Source: Bolinopsis microptera (lineage: Eukaryota > Ctenophora > Tentaculata > Lobata > Bolinopsidae). Taken from it: a DNA stretch of 60,000 bases. Below, piece by piece: positions 44,357 through 54,104 of the stretch (position 1 is its first letter; every line of letters begins with the position of its first letter). Location: NCBI RefSeq assembly GCF_026151205.1, contig NC_087076.1:7232902-7292901 (forward strand). The letters are read 5' to 3'. The notes beneath the pieces were generated by a model. The model was not told where the DNA came from and did not search any database. It saw only the letters and a list, made by a program, of their open reading frames with translations. A program made the position numbers and the translations under genes.

Positions 44357-45121
44357 TTGAATATATTACACATATATTGTATATTGTATATATTTATAAT
44401 GGCCTGTTCGAGTGATTTCGGCAGATGCTCTGGCGGCAACGTACAGAGTAGATTATCTACATCAGAACGCAAAAGAAGAAGCACAGCACTAATCTTCACT
44501 CTAGCTACTTTTAATGTCCTGGGTGTTACTTCTCCAGTTAAACGGGATGAACTTTTGAGAGATTGCTATTATCGTAAAATAGACATTCTCGCTGTGCAAG
44601 AAACAAAATGTCGTCACTTTGAGGATTCAGTTTTGCATTTTACAACAGATGATGGGAAATCACACAAATATCGCTTCATAAACTTTCAGCAATTTGACAA
44701 TAAGTGGCAAGCAGGTATTGGTTTTCTTGTAAATTCAGTCTATACCAACTACATCAAGTGTTACAACAGTATCAGTGACAGGGTTGCTTATCTAGATCTT
44801 GAGATACCAAGTAAATCAGGTAAACCAAGACTTTGCCGTGTTATCAATGCCTATGGACACACTCAAGTAAATTGTGATAAGTATCCGCAGAGACGTGATT
44901 ATTTCTACAAGTTTCTTGGCAAAGCTGTTGATATCCCATCAAGTTGGGACTTATATATTCTTGGAGATTTCAACTCTCGACTCGGTAAATTGTCTCATTC
45001 AGATATTGTTTTCGGGTATAATGACTTTATGGGTATGTATGGGTCTGGAAAGAGGAATTCAAATGGAGAGCATCTTCTTAATTTTCTTGTTGAAAAAAAA
45101 ACTTTTTGCTTGCAACACTAG
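44357..45121 (+). CDS. LINE endonuclease part, truncated by frameshift
   Basis: An exonuclease-endonuclease-phosphatase fold domain starts about residue 47 (TLATFNVLG). Metal and catalytic motifs in order are the Asn of TFNV, the Glu of VQETKC, AYGHT and GDFNSRLG. The last part of the domain, including the SDH motif (KSDHKIV near 45305), lies in the next frame. The frame ends at TAG 45119-45121, shortly after the A9 run at 45093-45101. The domain nicks target DNA to prime reverse transcription. ATG 44399 (MACSSDF) is an alternative start. Confidence 0.8.
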   Translation: MNILHIYCILYIFIMACSSDFGRCSGGNVQSRLSTSERKRRSTALIFTLATFNVLGVTSPVKRDELLRDCYYRKIDILAVQETKCRHFEDSVLHFTTDDGKSHKYRFINFQQFDNKWQAGIGFLVNSVYTNYIKCYNSISDRVAYLDLEIPSKSGKPRLCRVINAYGHTQVNCDKYPQRRDYFYKFLGKAVDIPSSWDLYILGDFNSRLGKLSHSDIVFGYNDFMGMYGSGKRNSNGEHLLNFLVEKKTFCLQH

Positions 45122-47561
45122 CTTCCAGCACCCTGTCCGTCATATAACAACAAGAATTGGTTTTATGAAAGACTACTCAACTCCTAAAAACTCACATCGC
45201 ACTTTGCCCTACTACTCTCAAATTGACTATGTCCTATGTAGCAGTCGATTGAAGAAACTTTTAGTGAATTCTCGAAGTTATGGGGGTACTCTTGTTAAAT
45301 CTGATCACAAAATTGTTATTACACGTTTCAACTTCAGTGACGCTCACCTTGTCTTCCCCAAACAGAAACCTAAAATGCATTTTGATATCACAACCCTTGT
45401 CAGTAATCCTGCTGCTAAAATGCATTACAACAACACATTGAATGATATTCTAACAGACAGCCCTGTTAATCCTAACCCTGAGGAAGAAATGAATAGTTTG
45501 TTTCACAATGTGCATAAAGCTGCTGAGGTTAGTATTGGATACCTTCCTAGGAAACGCCCTAAAAACTTTTGTAATGACCTTGAAATTCGAGAGATGTCTG
45601 ATGAAAAGAAAGTTCTACAAGCTCTACTCAATCAGAACAACACCTCTGAAGATAGATCAGTTATACGTACCAAAATCAATCGTATTCAAAATGACACTCG
45701 TAAGAGAATCAAGCTCCTTCAAGAAGAGCATGCAGACACTCTTGCTGAAGAGATAAACGAAACTGATAGTTCTAGAGCATACTTTGCAGCCACTCGCCAA
45801 CTAGCAGGTATCAAACGTGCTCCAACCATAAGTGTGCATGATGAAAACTCTAACTTCATAGGTACAGACACTGGAAAAGCTGCTACACTAAAGAACCACT
45901 TTGAAGAGAAGTTCACTGCAAAACATACAGTTGAGCCTATTGACACTTTCTTTGATCAACCTAGTCCTCTCGCTGACCCTATTACTGCTATTGAAGTTGA
46001 GATAGCTGCTAAAGCTTTGAAGAATGGTAGAGCCACTGGGCCTGATGATATCCCAAGTGAATTGATTAAGTATGCAAACAGAAGTGTATTTCAGAAATAT
46101 GCAGACTGTATAAATACCGCATTTGAAACAAACACCACCATAACATCTATTGGAAAAGGCAACATTACTCCACTCCAAAAGCCTAAGAAACCACTTGGTC
46201 CAGCAGCAAACATCAGACCTCTCACCCTCTCAAACTGCTCCAGAAAATTACTGTCAATGATTACCCTAAAACGTATCCAAGGCAAGCTAGATCAGTACAC
46301 CGGTCCTACACAAAGTGCTTACAAGAGAGGTAGAAGTTGTGGCGATATAATTTGGTCTCAACGTATGCTAACCTCAGTGGTACTTAGAAAGCATTGGAGC
46401 TACCACAGAATGAGTATAGACATGTCAAGTGCCTTTGACACCATCAGCAGAGAAACAGTACTCAATGTTCTTGAAGATGCTGGCTGTACTAGTGATGAAA
46501 TTAGGATGGTACGGCTCCTACTATCAAACACAGTGTTGAAAGTAAAAGTCAATAATACTGTATCAATTGAGTTCCAAAGCACAACTGGAGCATTTCAAGG
46601 AGATGCACTATCAGGTAATCTATTTACTGTTGTTGAAGCCGCTGCACTTATTCACCTCAGATCTGTACTCTCCCAAGTATCATCAACACCTTACCCAGTG
46701 AATCATCCAATCCCTAATCCTCCTATCTCAGAAGAATTCATGCCACTCGAAACAGGATACTCTGATGATATTGACTTTAATAACACTGAACTTGCTCCAC
46801 TCAAAGAAATGCTTCCTATCGCTAAAGATATATTCCAGCAGTGGGACCTTCATATCAATTCTTCCAAGACTGAATTTGTCCATTTTTATTTAGCAGATCC
46901 TAAACCCACTGTTAAACGCAAGGTGATTGTTGGAAAAGTGTATAGAGGTGATGAAGAGTGGCGCTCTAACAAAACTTTAGGATCGTTGATGTGCACTGTT
47001 AAGGATATCAAGAATCGAATATTCCTTGGTAATGTTGCCTTTAGTAAATTTCAGAAAGTTTGGATGAAGAGCAAGATTTCAGTCCAAAGGAAGATCAAAA
47101 TCTACGAGGCACAAGTAGTCTCTATTCTACTCTACAACTGCAACTCCTGGGCTGCACCACTAGCTTCGTTGAATGAACTTGATATTGCTCATCGCAAACA
47201 CCTCCGAAGAATCCTCAACATCAGATGGCCTACTGGGGTTATTTCTAATGAGGCACTCTATGCTCGTTGTTATGTCACTCCCTTGTCTGTGAGAGTCTCT
47301 AAGTTTCGATGGAGAATGTTAGGACATATCTTAAGAGGACAGGAAGACTCACCAGCATACACCTCTATGTTATTTGCTATAAATTCTGATATTTTTATGG
47401 AAGGGAGACGGGGTAGACCATGTTTAAACTTATTAGATGTTATTAGAAAAGACTTGACTAGTAGAAATCTTGATATTAGACTTAAGAATTTGACTGATTT
47501 CGAAGACCTTAGATTTTTAGCTTTAGATAGGGAGGAGTGGAAGAAGTTAGAAGATGGTTGA
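45096..47561 (+). CDS. LINE endonuclease end plus reverse transcriptase
   Basis: Continues the same polyprotein one frame over. Its own open frame reaches back to 44874, but the meaningful part begins at the A9 run. First comes the endonuclease end (SQIDYVLCSSRLKK, KSDHKIV), then a linker, then reverse transcriptase: GPDDIPSELIK, IRPLTLSNCSRKL, the catalytic Asp region SIDMSSAFDTI, GAFQGDALSG and the active site GYSDDIDF, with Ser where Ala is common. The C-terminal part has RWRMLGHILRG and EGRRGRPCLNLLDV, as in many LINE tails. The stop is at 47559-47561. Apart from the upstream slip the frame is intact, so the copy is fairly young but probably inactive. Confidence 0.85.
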   Translation, partial: KKLFACNTSFQHPVRHITTRIGFMKDYSTPKNSHRTLPYYSQIDYVLCSSRLKKLLVNSRSYGGTLVKSDHKIVITRFNFSDAHLVFPKQKPKMHFDITTLVSNPAAKMHYNNTLNDILTDSPVNPNPEEEMNSLFHNVHKAAEVSIGYLPRKRPKNFCNDLEIREMSDEKKVLQALLNQNNTSEDRSVIRTKINRIQNDTRKRIKLLQEEHADTLAEEINETDSSRAYFAATRQLAGIKRAPTISVHDENSNFIGTDTGKAATLKNHFEEKFTAKHTVEPIDTFFDQPSPLADPITAIEVEIAAKALKNGRATGPDDIPSELIKYANRSVFQKYADCINTAFETNTTITSIGKGNITPLQKPKKPLGPAANIRPLTLSNCSRKLLSMITLKRIQGKLDQYTGPTQSAYKRGRSCGDIIWSQRMLTSVVLRKHWSYHRMSIDMSSAFDTISRETVLNVLEDAGCTSDEIRMVRLLLSNTVLKVKVNNTVSIEFQSTTGAFQGDALSGNLFTVVEAAALIHLRSVLSQVSSTPYPVNHPIPNPPISEEFMPLETGYSDDIDFNNTELAPLKEMLPIAKDIFQQWDLHINSSKTEFVHFYLADPKPTVKRKVIVGKVYRGDEEWRSNKTLGSLMCTVKDIKNRIFLGNVAFSKFQKVWMKSKISVQRKIKIYEAQVVSILLYNCNSWAAPLASLNELDIAHRKHLRRILNIRWPTGVISNEALYARCYVTPLSVRVSKFRWRMLGHILRGQEDSPAYTSMLFAINSDIFMEGRRGRPCLNLLDVIRKDLTSRNLDIRLKNLTDFEDLRFLALDREEWKKLEDG

Positions 47562-47648
47562 TGTTTTTGTTTTCTTTTTTATGCGTTTTGATATCTATAA
47601 GGTGCCTAGGATGCTCTTTTAAAGAGATATTTCGTACTTTGAAAGATT

Positions 47649-47666
47649 TACTACTACTACTACTAT
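47649..47666 (+). repeat. (ACT)n tail of the LINE
   Basis: Five to six ACT units at the 3' end of the LINE, just after its short 3' UTR. Such microsatellite tails mark the 3' end of many non-LTR elements. Confidence 0.7.
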
Positions 47667-49401
47667 ATATTTATAAGAACAAAATAAGAAGAGAGAATAA
47701 TCTAATATGACAAATAATAAATATCAAAAACAGGCGATGTGCAACAACCTGATCTAGAACATAAATATTAATAAATTCATTGTTCAAACTGTTAGTGTCT
47801 TGTTATAAAAATGCCCATAAACGCATAGTTATTTTGCAGTGTTTTAGACCGTTTTATATAATGGTTAAAACTGTTATCACACAATAAATCAGGAAAATGG
47901 TGAAGTGTTATCATTTAAAGAGTACAGGAAGCTGTCGGTGCGTCGGAAGTGCTGGCAGTGGCACATTCAATTCAGTTAAACTCTGAACTTGCTTGTTGCT
48001 TTGAAGTGGAGGATCAACCTAAAACCTGAGAAAATAAGCTGTATTACTGGTCATTAAAAATTATGTCATGATATCTTTTAACAAAACCTTCTACATTTTA
48101 TTGGAGGTATGTTAAGTAAATAAAGTTTAACGCTGGGAATATTTTCAAATAAAAACAACCCTCTGTATCACTGTATCAGCTACTGTGTTCTGTTCTGTGT
48201 TTAAATATAGAATTACTATTATCGGCTAAAAACCAAGAATCATAACGAGCCAAATAAAAATAGAGCTGAAGCCGATTTACACAAGTATTTTGAAAGCTCC
48301 TGCTAATAAAATCCTTTCGTATCACTTATATGTTTTAAATATCCCCCTCCAGGAAAAATAGATGGGTTGCCACTTGCCGGAAGTTTCTGAGATTTAAGTA
48401 GCGATCTAGTTCTTTTAAAACCCGGATATAACTACAACTACAAGATTATAGAAACAGGTGTTATTGCACCAATTACTGAGTACTAGACAATAATCAAATT
48501 CTCACACTCACAGTTGATAACCGATGGAATAATCAGACGAATATCATGTATCACGTGTTAAGCGATCAGACATTGCCTTGTAAAGAATGATCAGACACAT
48601 ATTATTGAAATCCTGAAAAATCACTCAAATCTAATACCATGATTTAAGGAGACACATTGTTCATAAACCATTTACAGCTAGACTATTGTAGTTGTAGTCG
48701 CCTGAAAGCACACATTTTAAGCAAGACAAAGGATGATTTATAGCGGAGGTCCCTTTTGTCCGTTGCCAAGGTAATAAAATGGAGTGTTGCTCGTAGGTCC
48801 AGGGAACCACTCGGTTTATTTTGTGCCTTGCAATGATTCACCTTGAAGGTTCTGCGTATCGAATATTAAGATTCGCAATTCAGCATCCGTTCGACTGACA
48901 GTAGTAGCTTTACTTTTAGTGCAGGTTTGGTTCTAGAATCAGTTCGGGTGCGCGGCTCAGATTTCACAACCACATGTTAATTGGTTTGAGCCGCGTGATC
49001 GAACCTACAAAACTAACTTACCTTATCGGACCTAAACTTTGAGCTACCCATTATGTCTTGTGAGCAGGCCCCAATTATGTACAGAGAAAAAGGGCCACTC
49101 AGAGCTTTGAGCTAGTGTTAGTCCGGATATTTGTAGTGTTCGCACAGTTAATTACCGTTGTTTCGTCAGATTCTTAGCTCTAATGAAGTTACTGATACAT
49201 CAGTAGATATATATACCGTTATGATTATGCCAGTTCATAAGCTTGGCCAGTTATCCTAACTACAAAAGGCTCACATATCAGTCGGAAATAACCTGTGAGT
49301 CATAATCAAAACTTTCAATAATCACGATGGATTGTGATGACTGATTAGTCATTACAAACGTCAAACATACCTATTTGTTAAGACACCGAGTGTTAAGTTA
49401 A
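47667..49401. other. Gene-free stretch
   Basis: AT-rich with no recognisable coding, RNA or mobile sequence. Confidence 0.5.
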
Positions 49402-49454
49402 GTAACAGTAGTAGTAACAGTAGTAGTAACAGTAGTAGTAACAGTAGTAGTAAT
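49402..49454. repeat. 12-bp tandem repeat
   Basis: Four or more units of AGTAACAGTAGT, ending in TAATAG. Confidence 0.85.
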
Positions 49455-49654
49455 AGTCCGTATCTCCGGCTGTTTAATTAGAACAGTGAAAGATATGATA
49501 TTGTGATGAAGTAGATGAGGCACTCAGCACATGATACCGCGCTACTCAATACTGCCCACCAGCCGTCTTGACAGGTTACTACAAGATAATAGTATTGTAG
49601 TATCATAATAGCATGCCACACTACAACTACCTTCCACTCACAGGCTGCACCCCC

Positions 49655-49750
49655 CACCTAATCCTTACTTCTTGATAACTTGTAGTTGCTTTTATTTGGC
49701 CGCACCTAATCCTTACTTCTTGATAACTTGTAGTTGCTTTTATTTGGCCG
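49655..49750. repeat. Exact 48-bp tandem duplication
   Basis: The unit starting CACCTAATCCTTACTTC and ending TTTATTTGGCCG occurs at 49655-49702 and again at 49703-49750 without visible difference. This indicates a very recent local duplication or a fresh minisatellite. Confidence 0.9.
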
Positions 49751-49752
49751 CC

Positions 49753-50246
49753 CTCGTAGGTGCACCATTTCTGGTTCTATTTAGGAGTTACCGGAGTTAG
49801 GGCCGTGTTTTAAAAACTCCTAAACGTTTGCGTCTTAAATTGATTTTACGAAATTATTTGGCCACGAGTAATGAAAGTGAGTAATACAACAGATGGTATG
49901 TTATGAAAATTGAAAGGTCACATGCTGCCTCATGTGAATCAGAGATGCTCTTTAATCGACTTAATGTGACCTGCCTTAATGCAGAGATTTGACCCTGACA
50001 GGTCTCGAGTGAAGTGATCTGACCAGTCACAAACTGGTCAAATGAGATGTTATAATTTTGGTATAAATACACAAATGGAGCTAGGAAATCATTCGCAATC
50101 ATTCCTTTCACTGTCGCCTTCGTTACTGGACGCAGGAAAAATCCTGAGGCCAATCCTGTAGTCGACATCAATTCTGATGTCTACAAAGTGTGTGTCGGAA
50201 TTCCGTGCGCCCTTTTTTAAATCAATGTGCTATTCGGAATTCCATG
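49753..50246. other. No supported gene
   Basis: A 105-codon minus-strand open frame (49854-50171) shows no domain and no splice context, so I do not call it a gene. Nothing else is recognised. Confidence 0.4.
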
Positions 50247-50254
50247 CGTATATC

Positions 50255-50409
50255 CAGGGACGTAGCCAGGATTTTTCTTGGGGGGGGGGGGGGGGGGGCT
50301 GTCGGCGAGCGAAGCGAGCTGATGTGTCCAATCCAGCTGCGCAGCGAGCAAGCTGTGGCAGGGGTCTGGGGGCGCAGCCCCCTAGCCCCCCCCCCTGTCT
50401 ACGTGCCTG
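50255..50409. mobile_element. hAT-like MITE (155 bp) with 8-bp duplication
   Basis: Terminal inverted repeats CAGGGACGTAG (left) and CTACGTGCCTG (right) differ at one of 11 positions. Identical CGTATATC flanks lie at 50247-50254 and 50410-50417. CAG-type ends with an 8-bp duplication are hallmarks of the hAT superfamily. The interior has a G19 run, a CGAGCGAAGCGAGC palindrome and GGGGGCGCAGCCCCC. It is non-coding; frames through it are by-products of the G and C runs. Confidence 0.9.
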
Positions 50410-50417
50410 CGTATATC

Positions 50418-51100
50418 TTACTATTAACCTCATTAATACAATAATGTCAATACATTTAGAAGAAAATTATCTGAGCTTCAAACTTGGGCTTTCTTGGTAT
50501 ATTGCTAACTTTCAGTTAATTACAATATGAATATACCTTGACGGCCTTAAATTGATCAGACCAACTCGTGAGCGGTCGTTAAAATTATGGAATTGATCAG
50601 CGGCAACTTGTATGTTTGTTGGTTGAATTCAAATTCAACTAAACAGCGATTCCGACGTAATACGAATAACTATGCAAATTAAATAACAGCAGTGCTGCTA
50701 TGATTATAACTAATATAATAATATTAGTTAACGGAAAGGTAGTACTAGTAGAATTTGAGATTAGTCCGGTTCTGCATTACTTTACTCGTGTCTGCAAATC
50801 ATAAACCAATCATTACATATCTCGACAATCGCTCTCAAATCTTCATCAAACAAATTGTCTTTTCAATGTTATTTTCAAATTTCCTCGTCACTAAAATTGA
50901 AAATTAATTTTCTCGAAATAATGACCGTTTCCTTAACCTGTGCCTTATCACTTGTCTATTAAACCATATAAAGTGGTCTATGGCCGTACTACTTGTCACT
51001 TTTACAAATGGGAACATTGCATTTCTATGGTCCTGCAATTTGATTTATTCGAGCTCCAGCCTCCAGTGATAGATTTCCTATTTCGTACTACTGTTACGAG
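50418..51100. other. Gene-free stretch
   Basis: AT-rich, no coding or repeat structure that I can support. Confidence 0.5.
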
Positions 51101-51720
51101 CACTGGACTGTTACCATGGTTACTGGACTGTTACCATGGTTAATGGACTGTTACCATGGTTACTGGACTGTTACCATGGTTACTGGACTGTTACCATGGT
51201 TACTGGACTGTTACCATGGTTACTGGACTGTTACCATGGTTACTGGACTGTTACCATGGTTACTGGACTGTTACCATGGTTACTGGACTGTTACCATGGT
51301 TACTGGACTGTTACCATGGTTACTGGACTGTTACCATGGTTACTGGACTGTTAACATGGTCACTGGACTGTTACCATGGTCACTGGACTGTTACCATGGT
51401 TACTGGACTGTTACCATGGTTACTGGACTGTTACCATGGTTACTGGACTGTTACCATGGTAACTGGACTGTTACCATGGTTACTGGACTGTTACCATGGT
51501 TACTGGACTGTTACCATGGTTACTGGACTGTTACCATGGTTACTGGACTGTTACCATGGTTACTGGACTGTTACCATGGTTACTGGACTGTTAACATGGT
51601 TACTGGACTGTTAACATGGTTACTGGACTGTTAACATGGTTACCGGACTGTTAAAATGGTTACTGGACTGTTAACATGGTTACTGGACTGTTAACATGGT
51701 TACTGGACTGTTACCATGGT
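51101..51720. repeat. 20-bp minisatellite, 31 units
   Basis: Unit TACTGGACTGTTACCATGGT repeated 31 times with strict 20-bp spacing. Each typical unit carries the 8-bp palindrome ACCATGGT. Variants cluster: TTAACATGGT forms dominate the right end, and a few units have CACTGG or AACTGG starts. Since 20 is not a multiple of 3 and the unit has no stop in any plus frame, all three plus frames stay open and give a 20-residue periodic peptide. These frames are artefacts. Confidence 0.97.
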
Positions 51721-52611
51721 TACGCGTTCTTAACAACAGTTAACTCGTCCTCTGTATGTAGTTAAAATATTATTGTAGACAGAAAAATATTTTATCATAT
51801 GGACTCACTTAACTTGATGTATTTTCTGACCTACCTTATACAGAGCTGCTTATTTAAAGATGTTATAAAATATACCTGCAACTAGTAGTAGTAGAAGTAG
51901 TATTGTAAGTATTATTAATGAGATGCCTCGTACTCCCACTATGCCTAGTGCTTACTGTTCAACTCTATACGTATCCAAAGGTCTTTTAAAATTCGAATTA
52001 CGCGAAGTATCTCCTTGGATTATAAGTCGATTAATAACTCCAAATCCGGTATTGTCGTACCAAAACCAGAATATTGATTAATGAATATGATAATAAGGGT
52101 GCCACCAACCTGTCTTCGTTTTGAACATTTCTCCATTCAAAAGGTTTGATTTACATCAAAGTTATTATTTCGGGGAGTGACGTAAAGGTCCCGGTTCTAT
52201 CAATCTAGAGAGGCCACGTCAGTTATATTAGTCCCTTAATTAAATACCTTTCATAAAAAAGGCAATAACGCATTTCGAATGTGCAAAGAATACTATTACT
52301 GCGCGCACTGTGGCTACCAAGTTCGCTACAAATTTCGGTTTTACTTTTAGTTGTTCGACCGCAATATATTCTGTAATTGCGGTATGAACCCTATCTCCTG
52401 ATCCGATTCAGTCTTTTATCTCTCCAAAATTTTGCGTTATTATTATGATACATTTAACGGTGGAAGTTTTTTTAAATTTATTATTAATCAAACTATGATT
52501 ATTGATTTCGAATTCATGCATCACTAAGCAAGAGCCCTAATTTCATGTCACACAACTATCAAACAGGACCACACAGCCTAAAAGATACCAACGTAATTTG
52601 TCTAAACACTT
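51721..52611. other. Gene-free stretch
   Basis: AT-rich with a short GTAGTAGTAG tract near 51884. No gene or mobile element is recognised. Confidence 0.5.
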
Positions 52612-52618
52612 GCTACAC

Positions 52619-52707
52619 CTCACCAGGGGACCCCTAGGCTATTATATTATGTTCATAATCATAGAATAGAGATTAGGCGGAATGACAGGCTGAGCGCCGC
52701 CCAGTAA
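52619..52707. mobile_element. Small MITE (family A), 89 bp, distant copy
   Basis: Runs from a decayed left end CTCACCAGGGGACC to GCCGCCCAGTAA, with GATTAGGCGGAATGACAGGC inside as in the 28-30 kb copies. Flanks share GCTACAC (52612-52618 and 52708-52714). With a 9-bp window they read GCTACACCT and GCTACACTT, so the left border is ambiguous by 2 bp. This shows that the family is dispersed and not just a local cluster. Confidence 0.75.
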
Positions 52708-52716
52708 GCTACACTT

Positions 52717-53739
52717 TGTTACATTCATTTTAAAATAGAGCTAGACAAAATAGTCTCGCTAAAAATCCACGAAAAAAGGCACTCTTAGAGCTTAGTTATT
52801 ACGATGTAACAAGGTCTTTGATTGAGATAGAAGTGCACTCAGGCGACGTGACAGTTGAGGGTGTCATGGCAGTAAATTGGTAAAATTTAATTGTGTTTTT
52901 TCGGAAATTGCCTTGTAACAATTAAATCAACTTGTATAGGGGAAATTAATGAAATACTGGATCATGGATAATGAATATGGGCGTACAGTTCACAGTTGTC
53001 TCTAACAATTAACTCGACCTCTACTTTGTCCACAACTGCATGACGTAACCCCTGCGAACTCTCACAGCATAGTGCGAGCTGTGCACAGAGCACACTTTCA
53101 AGCAGATCAATATTCACTGTGGCAAGGTTTTATGCATTTTTCAAATAGTTCATTATTAGCGTGACTCATTGCAGCACATTGGTAGCACCTCCCTGAGGCT
53201 GAGAATGTTGACTCGAAAATGCTATTTTACTCGTGCAAATAGAGCACTTGCACGTGCGTCGTGCAAACGTGTTTTTGGATCATAATATTTTGCGAAAACC
53301 GTCGCTGGTACTATTTCTAATTTCTTCGGTGATCTTCAATGAACCATTTTTCAATCTGATGATACAAATTTAGCATAAGCGCAACAATTTCCCTACAATT
53401 TCATTCCTATACACAGCTTTAGGTGGGATTCACACCACCGCCGGTTAACAAATGTGACCGGGGTACACCCATAAATCAGAAACATTCACCTCCCAAAATC
53501 GCGCCCAACCTATTACTATTAGGCTCCGACTATCTTTGTTTAACTAAAATTACTTTTGGTAAATGTTGACTCCTGCATCTTTGTTATCTTATGTTTATCT
53601 TACTCACAAAATAAACGCCAAAACTCATTATCTTTCAAAGTTCTTCTAGACCCGCTTTTCAGCGAAAGGAGAAAGAAATCGTATTTCGGGATATTACAGA
53701 TCAAATTTTAAGGGCCGATGATCCTCCTAGGACCGACTT
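52717..53739. other. Gene-free stretch
   Basis: No coding region recognised. There is one GCACGTGCG site near 53250. Confidence 0.45.
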
Positions 53740-53790
53740 GTGAACTGGTTGAGACATGCGATGAAATGTCTCATGTCTCAACCAGTTCAC
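53740..53790. repeat. Perfect 19-bp inverted repeat (hairpin)
   Basis: Arm GTGAACTGGTTGAGACATG (53740-53758), 13-base loop, exact complement CATGTCTCAACCAGTTCAC (53772-53790). It lies about 315 bp upstream of the GPCR exon. It could be a tiny foldback element or a structured RNA. The length is short of a typical animal microRNA precursor, and nothing shows transcription. Confidence 0.8.
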
Positions 53791-54104
53791 CCCTCACGTG
53801 GCAAGCTACTGGTTCTACTGAATTGTGTTTTAAGTTTTAACCAGATTATGTAAAGGATTTTCTGTATGTTCATTGTTCATGAATTGCAGTAGAAACATTA
53901 GAAATTTTAGCAGCAGTTATATTAGCGTTTGTCGTGAGCAGCGTAAAAATTTATATTTCAGAAGGCCCAAAACGGTTTCTATTTTCTTTTTGCCATTATT
54001 TCCGCTTTGTTCCACGTGGTTATGTAGAGTTCAGACCATTAAATTAACATTAAATTGGAATCTAAGAAAAGTAACTCATATGTCCGCAACCTTCAGATTA
54101 AAAG

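Larger units (their letters stand above)
44160..47666 (+). mobile_element. Non-LTR retrotransposon (EN-RT LINE)
   Basis: Encodes an apurinic-type endonuclease, then reverse transcriptase and a C-terminal domain, in one original frame now broken at an A9 run. No separate ORF1 upstream. The 3' UTR is only about 105 bp and ends in (ACT)n at 47649-47666. Lack of ORF1, short 3' UTR and microsatellite tail recall the RTE group, but the clade needs a phylogeny. The 5' border is approximate, and I found no target-site duplication. Sequence from 44160 to 44356 is probably 5' UTR. Confidence 0.85.

Noticed and set aside
49854-50171. A 105-codon minus-strand frame
   Set aside because: No recognisable domain, AT-rich surroundings, and short direct repeats of TGACCTG type inside. 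Chance is the simplest reading.
51116-51634. A 172-codon open frame of periodic peptide
   Set aside because: It is the 20-bp minisatellite read in frame. All three plus frames are open for the same reason, and there is no gene context.
51101-51720. CRISPR-like array
   Set aside because: Units are contiguous 20-mers with no unique spacers, and the genome is animal. The same holds for the other arrays.
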